Shown here: one piece after another, positions 18,001-25,585 of the stretch | Layout of the letters: every line of letters starts with the position of its first letter | Position numbering within the stretch: position 1 is the first letter of the stretch | Assembly: GCF_000701905.1 (NCBI RefSeq) | Contig: NZ_JNKC01000001.1 | Span: 806,001 to 870,000, forward strand | Source: Proteiniclasticum ruminis DSM 24773 | Lineage (GTDB): Bacteria; Bacillota; Clostridia; Clostridiales; Clostridiaceae | DNA length: 64,000 nucleotides | Reading direction: 5' to 3' | Notes under the pieces: generated by a model | The model's input: the letters and a program-made list of their open reading frames with translations, nothing else | What the model was told of the DNA's origin: nothing | Database searches by the model: none | Program-made: the position numbers and the translations under genes

Positions 18001-18053
18001 GAGAGCAGGAAGGTTTCTATATCTTGCTCAAATCTTATTTCTTTATATTCCAA
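15018..18053 (-). CDS. hsdR: Type I restriction enzyme, R subunit
   Basis: This 1011-aa protein is the nuclease-translocase of a type I system. It has an N-terminal endonuclease domain whose Val-Ala-Leu-Glu-Leu-Lys end (near residue 150) fits the PD-(D/E)xK fold, a Walker A motif HSAGSGKSNS near residue 312, IIVDEAHSSQTG near residue 418, FFAFTATPKEKT and later helicase motifs (VAEKYQTGFDEP, QTLSRLNRIHPGK). The C-terminal 250 residues would contact the methylase core. Length is normal and no break is seen. The gene follows hsdS by 12 bases and has a single operon orientation. Working with HsdM and HsdS it would cut DNA lacking the proper methylation. Confidence 0.95.
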   Translation of the reverse strand: MEYKEIRFEQDIETFLLSPAGGYQKGDLKKYDKDRAMDMETLISFVKTTQPKEWDRFERMTVSDVEKKFFKAINDAIDNFGLIHVLRHGFKYRGIDFKAAYFKPESELNMRLWDLYNENVLHVTRQFRYSTQNNNSVDMVLSLNGIPIVALELKNQITGQSIDNSKTQYMFDRDPKETVFHFNKRILVYFGVDLYNVVMTTKLDGKNTYFLPFDQGSNGAGVNGGKGNPQNPEGYATAYLWEKVLQKDSLLDIIHRFIHLQVKEVKTEKAGKEKIEKKKTLIFPRYHQLDVVKKLVSDVKVSGSGKNYLIQHSAGSGKSNSIAWTSYRLASLHNEDNKSIFASVIIVTDRKVLDDQLQDTISSFDHQPGLVDTIGEGKTSKDLRDAINDGKRIIVTTLQKFPVIYQEIDANKGRNFAIIVDEAHSSQTGQSAMKLKTALADTEEALREYAEIEGKAEDELLDEEDKLIQEIITHGKHKNLSFFAFTATPKEKTLEMFGTEAQDGSFHPFHVYSMRQAIEEGFILDVLKNYMTYRTCFRIAKNTPENPEVPVSLAAKTVKRFESLHPHNLQQKTAIIIEHFRDITKNKINGRAKAMVVTASRLHAVRYYHEFKRYIEKMEYTDVDILVAFSGIVKDGETDYTETAINMSKDGNSIGEKQLPEAFHDDFNMLIVAEKYQTGFDEPLLHSMFIDKKLKGVKAVQTLSRLNRIHPGKNDTFILDFVNTTEEIQEAFEPFYEETSLKEEIDVNQIYVSQHKLRDYQLYNDDDVEKFVKINFKPGNQTAVDLGKMTSLLKPVVDRYNDLNANDKYMFRRTIRDFNKWYTYITQITRMFDVALHKEFTFTSYFSRLIPATEMEKLNLDEKLKLEFYKLEQTFKGDITLNPNSPPLDNVPTFVPGEKEDEKRDLLEEIIKKINQRFEGMFNDSDRVIVEALYNKILKNDKNLAKQARRNDSEVFERSIFPKTFERAAQESYSESMKSFSKLFEDKAFYNTVMEVIAREAYKNLRTQKHN

Positions 18054-18065
18054 TCAGATTCCCCC

Positions 18066-19325
18066 TTACTCGACTTCTTTCTTACCAGTAACATATTCAT
18101 AGATGAGTGACTTCTTGAACATTTCTAAATCTATAAGCAACTTTTCTTTTTGATTAATTAAATTCTCAATCTTTGAAGCTCTTATCTCAATATGATTAAC
18201 TATCTGTTGTTGCTCATCAATAGTTGGGATTGCTATTTTGAGTTTTTTCAAACCTGAGAAATTCAATCCTTGCCTTACACCTGCTCCCATACCATAAAAA
18301 CCTTTGAAAACATCAAAACTATGTAGGAAATAATACAAATATTTTTCATTAACGTTTATCTTTTTTCTTAATGTAATGTAAGCAGAGGTGATTATTCCCC
18401 TTTCTTTTGATAATCCAACTCTAAGACTTGTATGGTCATTTTGTAAGTCTGTTAACCTTAGAACAATATCTCCATCTTCAATAATATTATAACCATCAAA
18501 ACTCTCTGGTAGTAATCCATCAGTAGTTTCTATATTCCTTTTTACAATATTCCCATAACTTAATGATAGTAAGTTTGTTTCCTGTATATCTTTATTCTTA
18601 TTTTTTACTTGAGCGAAAACTTGTGCCAACATTAGAGTGTCCCATCCCGTCGGAATCTCTCCAATCCACTCAATCCCCGAATCTTTCATCTCCACATTCT
18701 TATCCAATCCTTTTGTCACCGTTTCTGTGATGATGGCTTGTTTGAGGAGTTTATAGTCATCGATTGTGGATTTGGTTTTTCTAATCAGGGAATTGATTTT
18801 ATTTATGTTTATCTGCAAATAGTTCACTATCTTGATTTGTTCTTCTTGAGGAACATCCAAATAAGGTATCTTCAGCAAATCCCCTTTATTAAGAGCACTT
18901 CTAACTCCATCTCCACCAATGTGGTTAAATACTTCTCTTTGCCACATCGAATAATAATAAAAATATCCATATGGTGCTTCGATTTCGTTATTAAGAACTA
19001 TATATGCTGGAGATACAAGCCCTGTAAACAGAGATAATCCAACTCTGCTTGTGTTTACATTCTCCAAATCTATTAATTTGAATACCAACTCATTCTTATT
19101 AAGAATTTGATACCCTTCAAATTTTTCTGGCTGAAGACCGTTGCTATCATCTTTGGACCTTTTTAAAACGCCATTAAGAGTAAGAGAGAGTCTTTCATAT
19201 TGATTCACTCTATCATTAACTATTTCCTTCTTAAATCTATACTTATTTTTTGTTTTTATAGAATTCCAAGATTTAGGAATATCTCCAATCCACTCGACTC
19301 CACTATCCTTCATCTCTCTACTCAC
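18066..19325 (-). CDS. hsdS: Type I restriction enzyme, specificity subunit
   Basis: I chose GTG at 19325, eight bases after AAGGAAGG and overlapping the hsdM stop; ATG at 19313 is an alternative. The product has the classic duplicated layout: two target recognition domains, each introduced by a near-identical phrase (MKDSGVEWIGDIPKSW and, near residue 213, MKDSGIEWIGEIPTGW) and each followed by a helical spacer (EEQIKIVNYLQININKI; EQQQIVNHIEIRASKI). The two recognition domains resemble one another closely, for example FEGYQILNKNELVFKLIDL and FDGYNIIEDGDIVLRLTDL. This implies that the two half-sites may be similar. Confidence 0.93.
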   Translation of the reverse strand: MSREMKDSGVEWIGDIPKSWNSIKTKNKYRFKKEIVNDRVNQYERLSLTLNGVLKRSKDDSNGLQPEKFEGYQILNKNELVFKLIDLENVNTSRVGLSLFTGLVSPAYIVLNNEIEAPYGYFYYYSMWQREVFNHIGGDGVRSALNKGDLLKIPYLDVPQEEQIKIVNYLQININKINSLIRKTKSTIDDYKLLKQAIITETVTKGLDKNVEMKDSGIEWIGEIPTGWDTLMLAQVFAQVKNKNKDIQETNLLSLSYGNIVKRNIETTDGLLPESFDGYNIIEDGDIVLRLTDLQNDHTSLRVGLSKERGIITSAYITLRKKINVNEKYLYYFLHSFDVFKGFYGMGAGVRQGLNFSGLKKLKIAIPTIDEQQQIVNHIEIRASKIENLINQKEKLLIDLEMFKKSLIYEYVTGKKEVE

Positions 19326-21117
19326 TCTTTTCACCTTCCTTCTCAAAAAGAGCTCGCAGGGAAGCCATCAGTTCCTTCTCCACTTCCAGAATTCTCTCAG
19401 CGATAACCTCTGATTTTTCAGGTGCAACGTACTTATAGAAATATCTTGTAAATGGAATCTCATAACCAACTTTCGTTTTGCTCTTATCAATCCAAGCATC
19501 AGGATTGAATGGCCTTACCTCTCTTTCAAAGTATGAATCAACATCTTCAGTTAGTGGCACATTTTCAGTATCTCTAAGACTTGAATCCGCAACAGGTTTT
19601 CCCTTCTTTAGAACAATCTTTCCTTTCTCATCTTTCTCTGGAGACTCAATCACAATTTTGTTATACCCGAAATCTATAGTATCAAATATCTTCGATTCAG
19701 TTCTCAAATCACCCTCTTGATACTCTTTATTTTCAAACTCAAGATAAGTGTTGATGATAAGTTCTCTGGCCTTATCTGTGATATCATTTCTTTTACTTCC
19801 GATGGATTTTCTTCTCTTCTCATAGCAATTGGATGCATCAATCAGCTGCACTTTTCCAGCTCTATAAGAGGGCTTGTCCTTGTCTAATACCCACAAGTAC
19901 GTTGTGATACCCGTATTGTAAAACATATCTGTGCCAAGCTGAACGATTGCATCAAGCCAGTCATTCTCTAAAATATATCTTCTAATCTCAGATGGTCCAG
20001 AACCTGCATCTCCAGTAAAGAGCGGGCTTCCATTATGAACAATACACATTCTTCCAGTATCTTTCAGCTTCTTTAAGCCATTAAGCGTGAAGAGCATCTG
20101 CCCATCGGAAACTGGTGGTAATCCCATTCCAAATCTACCCTTGTCTCCAGTCTTTGCTTCCTTTTCTACTGCAGGCTTTGAGGACTTCCAATCAATACCA
20201 AAAGGTGGGTTACTAATAACGAAGTCGAAGGTGTAACCACTAAACTTATCGTCTGCTAAGGTATCACCTTTTCTCATATTATCTGCATCTTCTCCACGAA
20301 TAAGAGCATCTGCTTTTGCGATAGCAAAGGTTTGGGGATTAATTTCCTGTCCAAAGGAAGTAACTTCTGCATCCTCATCAAACTGAGTGAGTCTTTCATC
20401 CATGCAGCCAAGCATCTGGGATGTTCCCATGGCCATATCGTAGACTGTCTTTACAACACCATCATTGATGAGTGAAACTTTCTCAGATTCCACAAGAAGG
20501 TCCACCATAGTGTAGATGATATCTCTACTGGTAAAGTGTGCTCCCGCCTCTTCGTTATAGCTTTCAGAAAATCTCTTAATGAGGTCCTCGAAAATATATC
20601 CCATATCCACAGAAGTAATTTTATCTGGGCTCATATCAGCTTTTTGTGTATTGAACTCTTGGATGACATAGAATAATTTGCCGCTATCAGCCAGTGTTTT
20701 AATCTCTACATCAAATTTGAAGTTTTCCAGTATATCCTGAACATTATCAGAAAATCCAGCAAGGTAGCTTCTAAAATTTTCCTCGATATTGTTGGGGTCC
20801 GCTAATAACGTGTTGAAATCAAATTTACTAACATTATAGAACTGGTATCCTGAAGCGGATTTCAGAAAACCATCTTTCACTTCAAAGTGTTTTACTTCCT
20901 CATACTTCTTCCATACGGCCTCTCTTGTGGGTTTTAAACAGTCATTAAACCTCTTAATGACTGTCATTGGAATAATTACATTACCGTACTCATGAGGCTT
21001 ATAGAGCCCTCTAAGCATGTCTGCAATATTCCAGATGACTGCTGATTTCTCAGAAATATTCACCCCAACATTTGCCCTTAACTCCACACCGCTGTCAAAA
21101 ACTTCTACTTCGCTCAT
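19318..21117 (-). CDS. hsdM: Type I restriction-modification, DNA adenine methyltransferase subunit
   Basis: The 599-aa protein has the HsdM N-terminal helical domain (IADMLRGLYKPHEYGNVIIPM), the N6-methylase SAM-binding region (VYDMAMGTSQML, near residue 227; the more usual form has Asp-Pro) and the catalytic motif NPPFGIDW near residue 300. FGMGLPPVSDGQMLFTLNGL and FYNTGITTYLWVL follow. AGGAGG precedes the ATG. It is the first gene of hsdM-hsdS-hsdR-small gene. It modifies the target adenines that protect the cell and the element from HsdR. Confidence 0.95.
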   Translation of the reverse strand: MSEVEVFDSGVELRANVGVNISEKSAVIWNIADMLRGLYKPHEYGNVIIPMTVIKRFNDCLKPTREAVWKKYEEVKHFEVKDGFLKSASGYQFYNVSKFDFNTLLADPNNIEENFRSYLAGFSDNVQDILENFKFDVEIKTLADSGKLFYVIQEFNTQKADMSPDKITSVDMGYIFEDLIKRFSESYNEEAGAHFTSRDIIYTMVDLLVESEKVSLINDGVVKTVYDMAMGTSQMLGCMDERLTQFDEDAEVTSFGQEINPQTFAIAKADALIRGEDADNMRKGDTLADDKFSGYTFDFVISNPPFGIDWKSSKPAVEKEAKTGDKGRFGMGLPPVSDGQMLFTLNGLKKLKDTGRMCIVHNGSPLFTGDAGSGPSEIRRYILENDWLDAIVQLGTDMFYNTGITTYLWVLDKDKPSYRAGKVQLIDASNCYEKRRKSIGSKRNDITDKARELIINTYLEFENKEYQEGDLRTESKIFDTIDFGYNKIVIESPEKDEKGKIVLKKGKPVADSSLRDTENVPLTEDVDSYFEREVRPFNPDAWIDKSKTKVGYEIPFTRYFYKYVAPEKSEVIAERILEVEKELMASLRALFEKEGEKSE

Positions 21118-21385
21118 TTCTTTCCTCCTATAATCTTATAATACCTAAATCATTAAATTTAATTATATACTATATGATGTACAAGTATTGGGACACTTAC
21201 AAAGGTTCTGGAATCTTCAGTGTCTCCATCAACCAATTCTACAGCATTTATTAATTCCATAGTTATATACTCACCTTCAATTATAACAATAATAATCATT
21301 TTTGTGATTAATGATTAAACATTAAAAAGGACCTGTATCAACAGGTCCGAGATATATTAAAAATTTGCTTTTAAGGGTTTCTATA

Positions 21386-22297
21386 TTAGACAATACCATT
21401 ACTTTCCTGATTATCTTTTTCATATAGATTTGCTAAAAATAGAATATTTGTACATGCAAGGTGAAACGCATAGCTTGCAAGTTCTGATGAAACCACCCGT
21501 ATACTATCTCCTTGTCCATGACCTCCATTATTATTTCTTAGAGGCGGTAACCCGCTTTCCAATGTGCTACGTAGACCAGATAAGTGCGTCCGTAAGTATT
21601 CTGGAACATAACCTTCTGTTAAAACTATGTTTATTAATTCTTTAGCTGTTTTCTTTTCCACTTCTGATGCATATCCTTTATTGAAACAAATCGTTTTCAT
21701 TGTGCTTTCAAATGCTTTCATAGAGAATAAAACAGTATTCTCATAATCACCATCGGTATAATAAGAGAATGCTTTAAATATCTCTTCTTCTGCTCCTTTA
21801 AAATCCTTTTCTTTCAAAAAATGTAACGCTGGTTTTGTAACAGTTAAGTGCAGAAGTTCATTATCGACTCTTACAACTTTATCTTCGATAATTTCATATC
21901 CCATGTGAGATTGTTTGAACTTATGATTTAGTTCAGAAACAATTTTGTCTTTAGTCCATTCTATGTGATGGTACTCATCCTCATATTCTACAAGGTCACA
22001 AGAATTCCATATGAAATAACAAATTACATCGATAAAATCAATTAATTCTTCACTACTACAAGCATAGATAAAGTCTTCAAAAACTGAAGTATCATTAAAT
22101 TTTCTTGAGAAAATGATTTCTCCTGATTCTTTTTCATATATTCTCGATATATAGTCATTTAATTTATACTTTGAACTAAATAAATACTCATCAAGTATGA
22201 GGAAAATTTGAGTCCTTATTTTATTAGAGAAATTGTCATACTCATAAAAATCATTTAAATTCTCTTTGCTATTTCGAATAGAATATAGTTCAAACAT
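21386..22297 (-). CDS. Abi_C-domain protein (STM4504/CBY_0614-like), probable phage defence
   Basis: The 303-aa protein begins MFELYSIRNSKENLNDFYEY and continues with RTQIFLILDEYL, which resembles the start of the STM4504/CBY_0614 family. Its C-terminal third (ENTVLFSMKAFESTMKTICF, LPPLRNNNGGHGQG, SYAFHLACTNILFLA) is the abortive-infection C-terminal domain with its hallmark Arg-Asn ... Gly-His-Gly segment. Proteins of this kind are found in defence islands and are thought to be HEPN-like. It is transcribed in the same direction as the RM operon but 270 bases upstream of it, so it may be a separate unit. The antiviral role is inferred from family and context. Confidence 0.72.
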   Translation of the reverse strand: MFELYSIRNSKENLNDFYEYDNFSNKIRTQIFLILDEYLFSSKYKLNDYISRIYEKESGEIIFSRKFNDTSVFEDFIYACSSEELIDFIDVICYFIWNSCDLVEYEDEYHHIEWTKDKIVSELNHKFKQSHMGYEIIEDKVVRVDNELLHLTVTKPALHFLKEKDFKGAEEEIFKAFSYYTDGDYENTVLFSMKAFESTMKTICFNKGYASEVEKKTAKELINIVLTEGYVPEYLRTHLSGLRSTLESGLPPLRNNNGGHGQGDSIRVVSSELASYAFHLACTNILFLANLYEKDNQESNGIV

Positions 22298-22796
22298 GAC
22301 GTAATCTTCTCCTTATTAACTACTAATACTTTATACTATTTTATCATAATATATACCATAAATCATTACTCTCGCTATGATGTTCTACATTCTATATGGT
22401 GTGATTGAACATTATTGGATTACCTACACCAACCTTCCTTAAAGTATGATATCTCTTTTTCAAATACTCTAATTAAAATTATACTCTGTAATTCTTTAGG
22501 TACATAGTTGGAATGAAGCTTTCGCTCTTCTATTATTTTTTACCAATCGACATTCATCATACGCAAAAATCAAACTCTACTCATTTATTTTTGTAACCAA
22601 CTCCTTGAACAACCAATCTAAAGAAAAATAGTCATTAGAAAATATGAAATATACTTCCAAAATCAAATAGGAACACTAAATATGGAAATGCTCTTCTCAT
22701 CGTTCCTATTTACACTTGTTAGTTGAAGCAATGAGTTGCAAATGCTTCTGAGTAAATATTGCTGAAAGAAAGATTGAAATTTGATATTGAAAATTC
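22298..22796. other. Non-coding stretch inside the element
   Basis: Roughly 500 bases between divergent genes with no credible ORF. The only structure found is the hairpin at 22665-22711. The promoter of the Abi_C gene probably lies near 22310-22370 (TATACT-type sequences), but I cannot fix it. Confidence 0.35.
22665..22711. repeat. Ten-bp inverted repeat
   Basis: AAATAGGAAC at 22665-22674 pairs exactly with GTTCCTATTT at 22702-22711 around a 27-base loop. It is in the intergenic space before the SpoVS-like gene. Function is unknown. Confidence 0.5.
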
Positions 22797-22825
22797 TTGA
22801 TTAACTCCAAACGATTCTTTATATA
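22797..22825 (+). promoter_or_regulatory. Predicted sigma-A promoter of the SpoVS-like gene
   Basis: TTGATT at 22797-22802, a 17-base spacer and TATATA at 22820-22825 form a good housekeeping promoter about 37 bases before the start codon. Confidence 0.6.
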
Positions 22826-22861
22826 AAAATAGCACTATTAATTATGGAAGGAGTATTAATT

Positions 22862-23131
22862 ATGAAGAACGTAAAGACAATCAGGTTATCGAAAAACACC
22901 GAGCCTGCTAAAGCGTGTACATCTCTTTTATTTATGCTGGAGGAAGGAAATGATGTTGAACTAATAGCCTTAGGAACATCTGCAGCAGTTTTAGCAAAAG
23001 TTGCTGCGCTATCATTTAACCTTTCATATGGCAAAATGACATTATCCTATCATCCAAGAATGGAAGTAATTCATGACTCACAAGGTATCCCTCGCAGCGC
23101 AGTCATCATGCTAATAAAAGCAGTGCCATGA
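22862..23131 (+). CDS. SpoVS-like (Alba-fold type) protein
   Basis: ATG at 22862 follows GGAAGGAG by eight bases and gives an 89-aa protein starting MKNVKTIRLSKNTEPAKACT. The order basic strand, helix (AKACTSLLFMLEEG), strand (DVELIALGTSA), helix (AVLAKVAALSFNLSYG), strand, and a final strand AVIMLIKAV matches the sporulation protein SpoVS, including the Leu-Gly-Thr-x-Ala turn that corresponds to Ile-Gly-Ala-Gly-Ala. Similarity is at the level of pattern rather than identity. SpoVS is normally a chromosomal regulator of sporulation; as island cargo it might bind nucleic acid. It has its own promoter and terminator. Confidence 0.6.
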   Translation: MKNVKTIRLSKNTEPAKACTSLLFMLEEGNDVELIALGTSAAVLAKVAALSFNLSYGKMTLSYHPRMEVIHDSQGIPRSAVIMLIKAVP

Positions 23132-23153
23132 TTACACAATATGATGTCAGAAT

Positions 23154-23178
23154 AGAGAGCTTATGCTCTCTTTTTTTT
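23154..23178 (+). terminator. Terminator of the SpoVS-like gene
   Basis: AGAGAGC TTAT GCTCTCT is followed directly by seven more T residues, 22 bases past the stop. Confidence 0.85.
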
Positions 23179-23269
23179 GAGTCTAACTTCTGGATGCATA
23201 CGTATATGTATAGAACGATAATACTAATTAATACTAACTTTGAATGTTCAAGAAAAATAAAACACTCTC

Positions 23270-23319
23270 CCTATATAGTCATAATAAGAGCAGAAATTCT
23301 GCTCCTACCACCTATATAA
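23270..23319. promoter_or_regulatory. CCTATATA repeats around a palindrome
   Basis: CCTATATAG at 23270-23278 and CCTATATAA at 23311-23319 flank GAGCAGAAATTCTGCTC (23288-23304), an eight-bp palindrome with one central base. The same CCTATATAG core is duplicated at 10704-10730 before the replication gene. A shared DNA-binding protein of the element is a reasonable reading. Confidence 0.45.
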
Positions 23320-23445
23320 AAGAGTGGATAATCAACCCTGGTTAATATATATGATACGTTTTTCAGCTGACTTTCAGCCTCGGTGTACTGCAAACACTTT
23401 ACCTTCACTAAGATATTAGCCCTCAATTCGCACCACATCTAATTT

Positions 23446-23479
23446 TTAGGTACCTAACTCGATATCCCGTCTAATATCG
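23446..23479. repeat. Adjacent palindromes near the right end
   Basis: TTAGGTACCTAA (23446-23457) is a perfect 12-bp palindrome; immediately after it CGATAT ... ATATCG (23460-23479) forms a six-bp stem with an eight-base loop. GCACCACATC before and GATGTGC after can also pair in part. The cluster could be an origin, an oriT-like site or a structured transcript. Confidence 0.4.
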
Positions 23480-23743
23480 TGGTGTGATGTGCATTTTACC
23501 TTACTCCACCTTGAAAAGCTTTAACGTGTCGCCATACAAGAAATATACTATTCATCAGTAAATCCTACTGTATCGTTGATTTTCTGTTTCAGTTGATAAT
23601 CTTGTATAGATTTTGATAGCTTGTTCTGTTATAGCTTTAATACTATCATCATAATAAATCCTCTTTAGTCTGTATTGTTAAATCTATTTCCAGTTATGAT
23701 TTCATCAAATACTCTAATTCTACGCTACTAATAACTACTGTTA

Positions 23744-23932
23744 TTAACTAACTTGACACCAGTGACAGGAAGCATATCCTATGGAAAGAAAAATCGGTTT
23801 GTCTTCTTTCCTTGCTTTCTCAAAAGCTTCTTCTCCCCAGGGATACCAGTCCACGGGATTCATCGCATGATGTCTGAGATAGGGCGATTTCTCCAAAGCC
23901 AGTCTATTCATTTTTTGATCTATATGAGCCAT
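23744..23932 (-). pseudogene. DUF255/YyaL-type protein, native N-terminal part (cut by element)
   Basis: This is the host gene's own beginning: ATG at 23932 behind AAGGAGAG, then [19 protein letters not shown] through [13 protein letters not shown]. The last ten bases and the stop codon come from the element. The reading passes through the attachment repeat at 23754-23767, so it retains the Cys-His-Trp-Cys motif but nothing after it. Together with 5625-7487 it would restore a protein of about 680 residues, the usual length of the family. A truncated peptide of 62 residues is all that can be made here. Confidence 0.88.
23754..23767. repeat. Attachment-site direct repeat, element right end
   Basis: Second copy of TGACACCAGTGACA. 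It abuts the native N-terminal part of the DUF255 gene. Together with 7489-7502 it defines the crossover region used at integration. Confidence 0.85.
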
Positions 23933-24244
23933 CTGATAACTCTCCTTTATTGATTCAAGTACAATCTGGAACTGTTTCTTTACATCATACTCAAAAAATA
24001 TTACTGTTTTGTGAAGTTCGAGTTCTGTTCCGAGATCGAAAAATATTTTGTTAATAAAATAACGTTTTCATCCTGTGTATTTTATGTTCTGATCTCAATG
24101 GAATACAATGATACAGAATAACCCTCAGTATTTCAGGTTTTTTTCTTGGTTAGCTCTTTACATTTGTATAAAATAATGTTAAAGTATTAACAAATAGGTC
24201 GCCAACAAACCTATTTTCATATGTATCTCCCTAACGCATACATG
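23933..24244. other. Intergenic region upstream of the DUF255 gene
   Basis: About 310 bases holding the native promoter region of the interrupted gene. No ORF, and I cannot place a -35/-10 pair with confidence. Confidence 0.35.
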
Positions 24245-24281
24245 AAAAAAAACTCTTCCCTACACCAGAAGAGTTTTTTTT
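24245..24281 (-). terminator. Terminator of the diguanylate cyclase gene
   Basis: AAAAAAAACTCTTC and GAAGAGTTTTTTTT enclose a nine-base loop. The run of T residues exists on either strand, so it may be bidirectional. Confidence 0.8.
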
Positions 24282-24309
24282 ATGCGTTTTTTTGGTTATT
24301 CTACTGAAT

Positions 24310-25393
24310 CTAAGCTTTTTTTGTCTCTTTACAGCGTTTTTTGTCCTTGTACATTTCCATATCCGCAACATCCAGCAGTTTTCTTAGACTGCTGTTCTGA
24401 TATTCCTTGGAATAAGCATACCCCATGGCATAACTGACACTAATGGCATAATTTGTTGGATTATTCTTCAGTGCAATCTGTTCGGCTTTTAAAGCCTCTG
24501 CGAAAGCATTGATTTCTTCCTCCGTTGTATTGCGTAGAATCCCCATAAACTCATCACCAGCAATTCTTCCCACAAACATCCCCTTTGGCGCAGCACGCCG
24601 AAGGATGGTTGCAAAGCTTGAAATGAGAAGATCTCCATAACTGTGTCCTAACGTGTCATTCACTTCTTTGAGGTTATTGAGATCAAACATAAAACAGCAG
24701 ACCGCTTCTTTTTCACCAAGGATCTCCCCTTTGGAAAGCTCATGTTCGCAGCTTCTGCTGTTCGGCAGACCTGTATTTACATCTATATACGCAATGACAT
24801 TGAGCTTCTTATTCAGTTTGATTTCTCCAAAGATCTGTATACAAAGGACTACTAATATCACGCTGAGCATGAGGATCAGAAAAATTTCGTAGGTCAAAAG
24901 CCTGGAAGCAATGTTTTCTGAATAGCTTTCGGCTGCATCCACAGCTTGATCCGCATGGGTAAAGAACAGCTCGCTTTTTTCATAAAGAAGAGGCTTCGTC
25001 ATCGGATTCTCCCGGAAAATCAGGATGTTTTTTTTTCAGTGCGTCCCATCCTGATACTAAAACTTCCAGTTTCTCCCGATAATATTCATTCGTGATGGGC
25101 GTAATATTATAAGTGCTTTCTCCATGGGTCAACCCACCCATGATCTCATCCAGTCGAGCCATATCAGCATCACCCCGAATTCCTGTAAACTCTTTCTTGA
25201 TGAGCCTCTGGCTTGCCCCTCGAACCAGTCCGGTATAATTGATGACTCTGCCTGTTCCCTGTATTTTATGGATGGTAATCATCATCATGCTGAAAAGGAA
25301 CATGGTAAGTATCAGTGACACTCCCATGAATACCAGGAGCTTTACTCTCTTTTGTCTTGCTTTCAGCCGCTCAAAATTTGTTATATCTTCCAT
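24310..25393 (-). pseudogene. Membrane diguanylate cyclase, frameshifted at an A9 tract
   Basis: Two frames make one protein. 25393-24980 encodes a start, a membrane helix (residues 20-42) and a PilJ-like sensor segment (TGRVINYTGLVRGASQRLIKK) and ends shortly after ALKKKHPDF. 25002-24310 continues in another frame with a second helix (LILMLSVILVVLCIQIF) and a GGDEF domain (FDLNNLKEVNDTLGHSYGD; active-site loop GRIAGDEF, first Gly changed to Ala). Removing one A from the nine-A run at 25028-25036 (minus strand) joins them as ALKKNILIFRENPM. The intact product would make cyclic di-GMP. The break may be a mutation, slippage site or read error. Confidence 0.82.
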
Positions 25394-25585
25394 AATTCTC
25401 TCCGATTTCTTTTCGTTTAATTTGCTTTATACCATCTCTACGGTTTTTATCACCTTCGAAAAAGCATCACACTTCTTCTCTTCGCCCATCCTATCCTATT
25501 ATCGAAGTACTTTCATGAAAAGTTAAGCCTTTTCCCTTCTTCTCTAGAAAGTCACTGCTATTGTCTTAAACTCGAACAGAAATCC

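Larger units (their letters stand above)
23179..23743. other. Non-coding right end of the element
   Basis: More than 550 bases without a credible gene form the right end. It holds repeated CCTATATA motifs (23270-23319), a palindrome at 23288-23304, and a cluster of inverted repeats at 23446-23479. The last bases before the repeat form the attachment arm. Confidence 0.45.
7503..23753. mobile_element. 16.25-kb serine-recombinase integrative element with type I RM cargo
   Basis: The segment between the two 14-bp repeats is visibly richer in A+T than its flanks and splits the DUF255 gene. It carries a large serine recombinase (7969-9510), a resolvase-type recombinase (9889-10497), a replication-type protein (10741-12645), a hypothetical gene, hsdMSR with an accessory gene, an Abi_C-domain gene and a SpoVS-like gene. 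No relaxase, coupling protein, phage structural gene or terminase is visible, so it is neither a conjugative element nor an intact prophage. It may be a mobilisable island or a satellite. The ends have an imperfect inverted similarity: reading inward, ACTAAACTATTAACAG at the left and AGTTAGTTAATAACAG at the right agree at 11 of 16 positions. Confidence 0.85.

Noticed and set aside
7503-23753. The island as an integrative conjugative element or prophage
   Set aside because: No relaxase, type IV secretion, coupling protein, capsid, portal or terminase gene can be seen; only recombinases, a replication-type gene and defence cargo.
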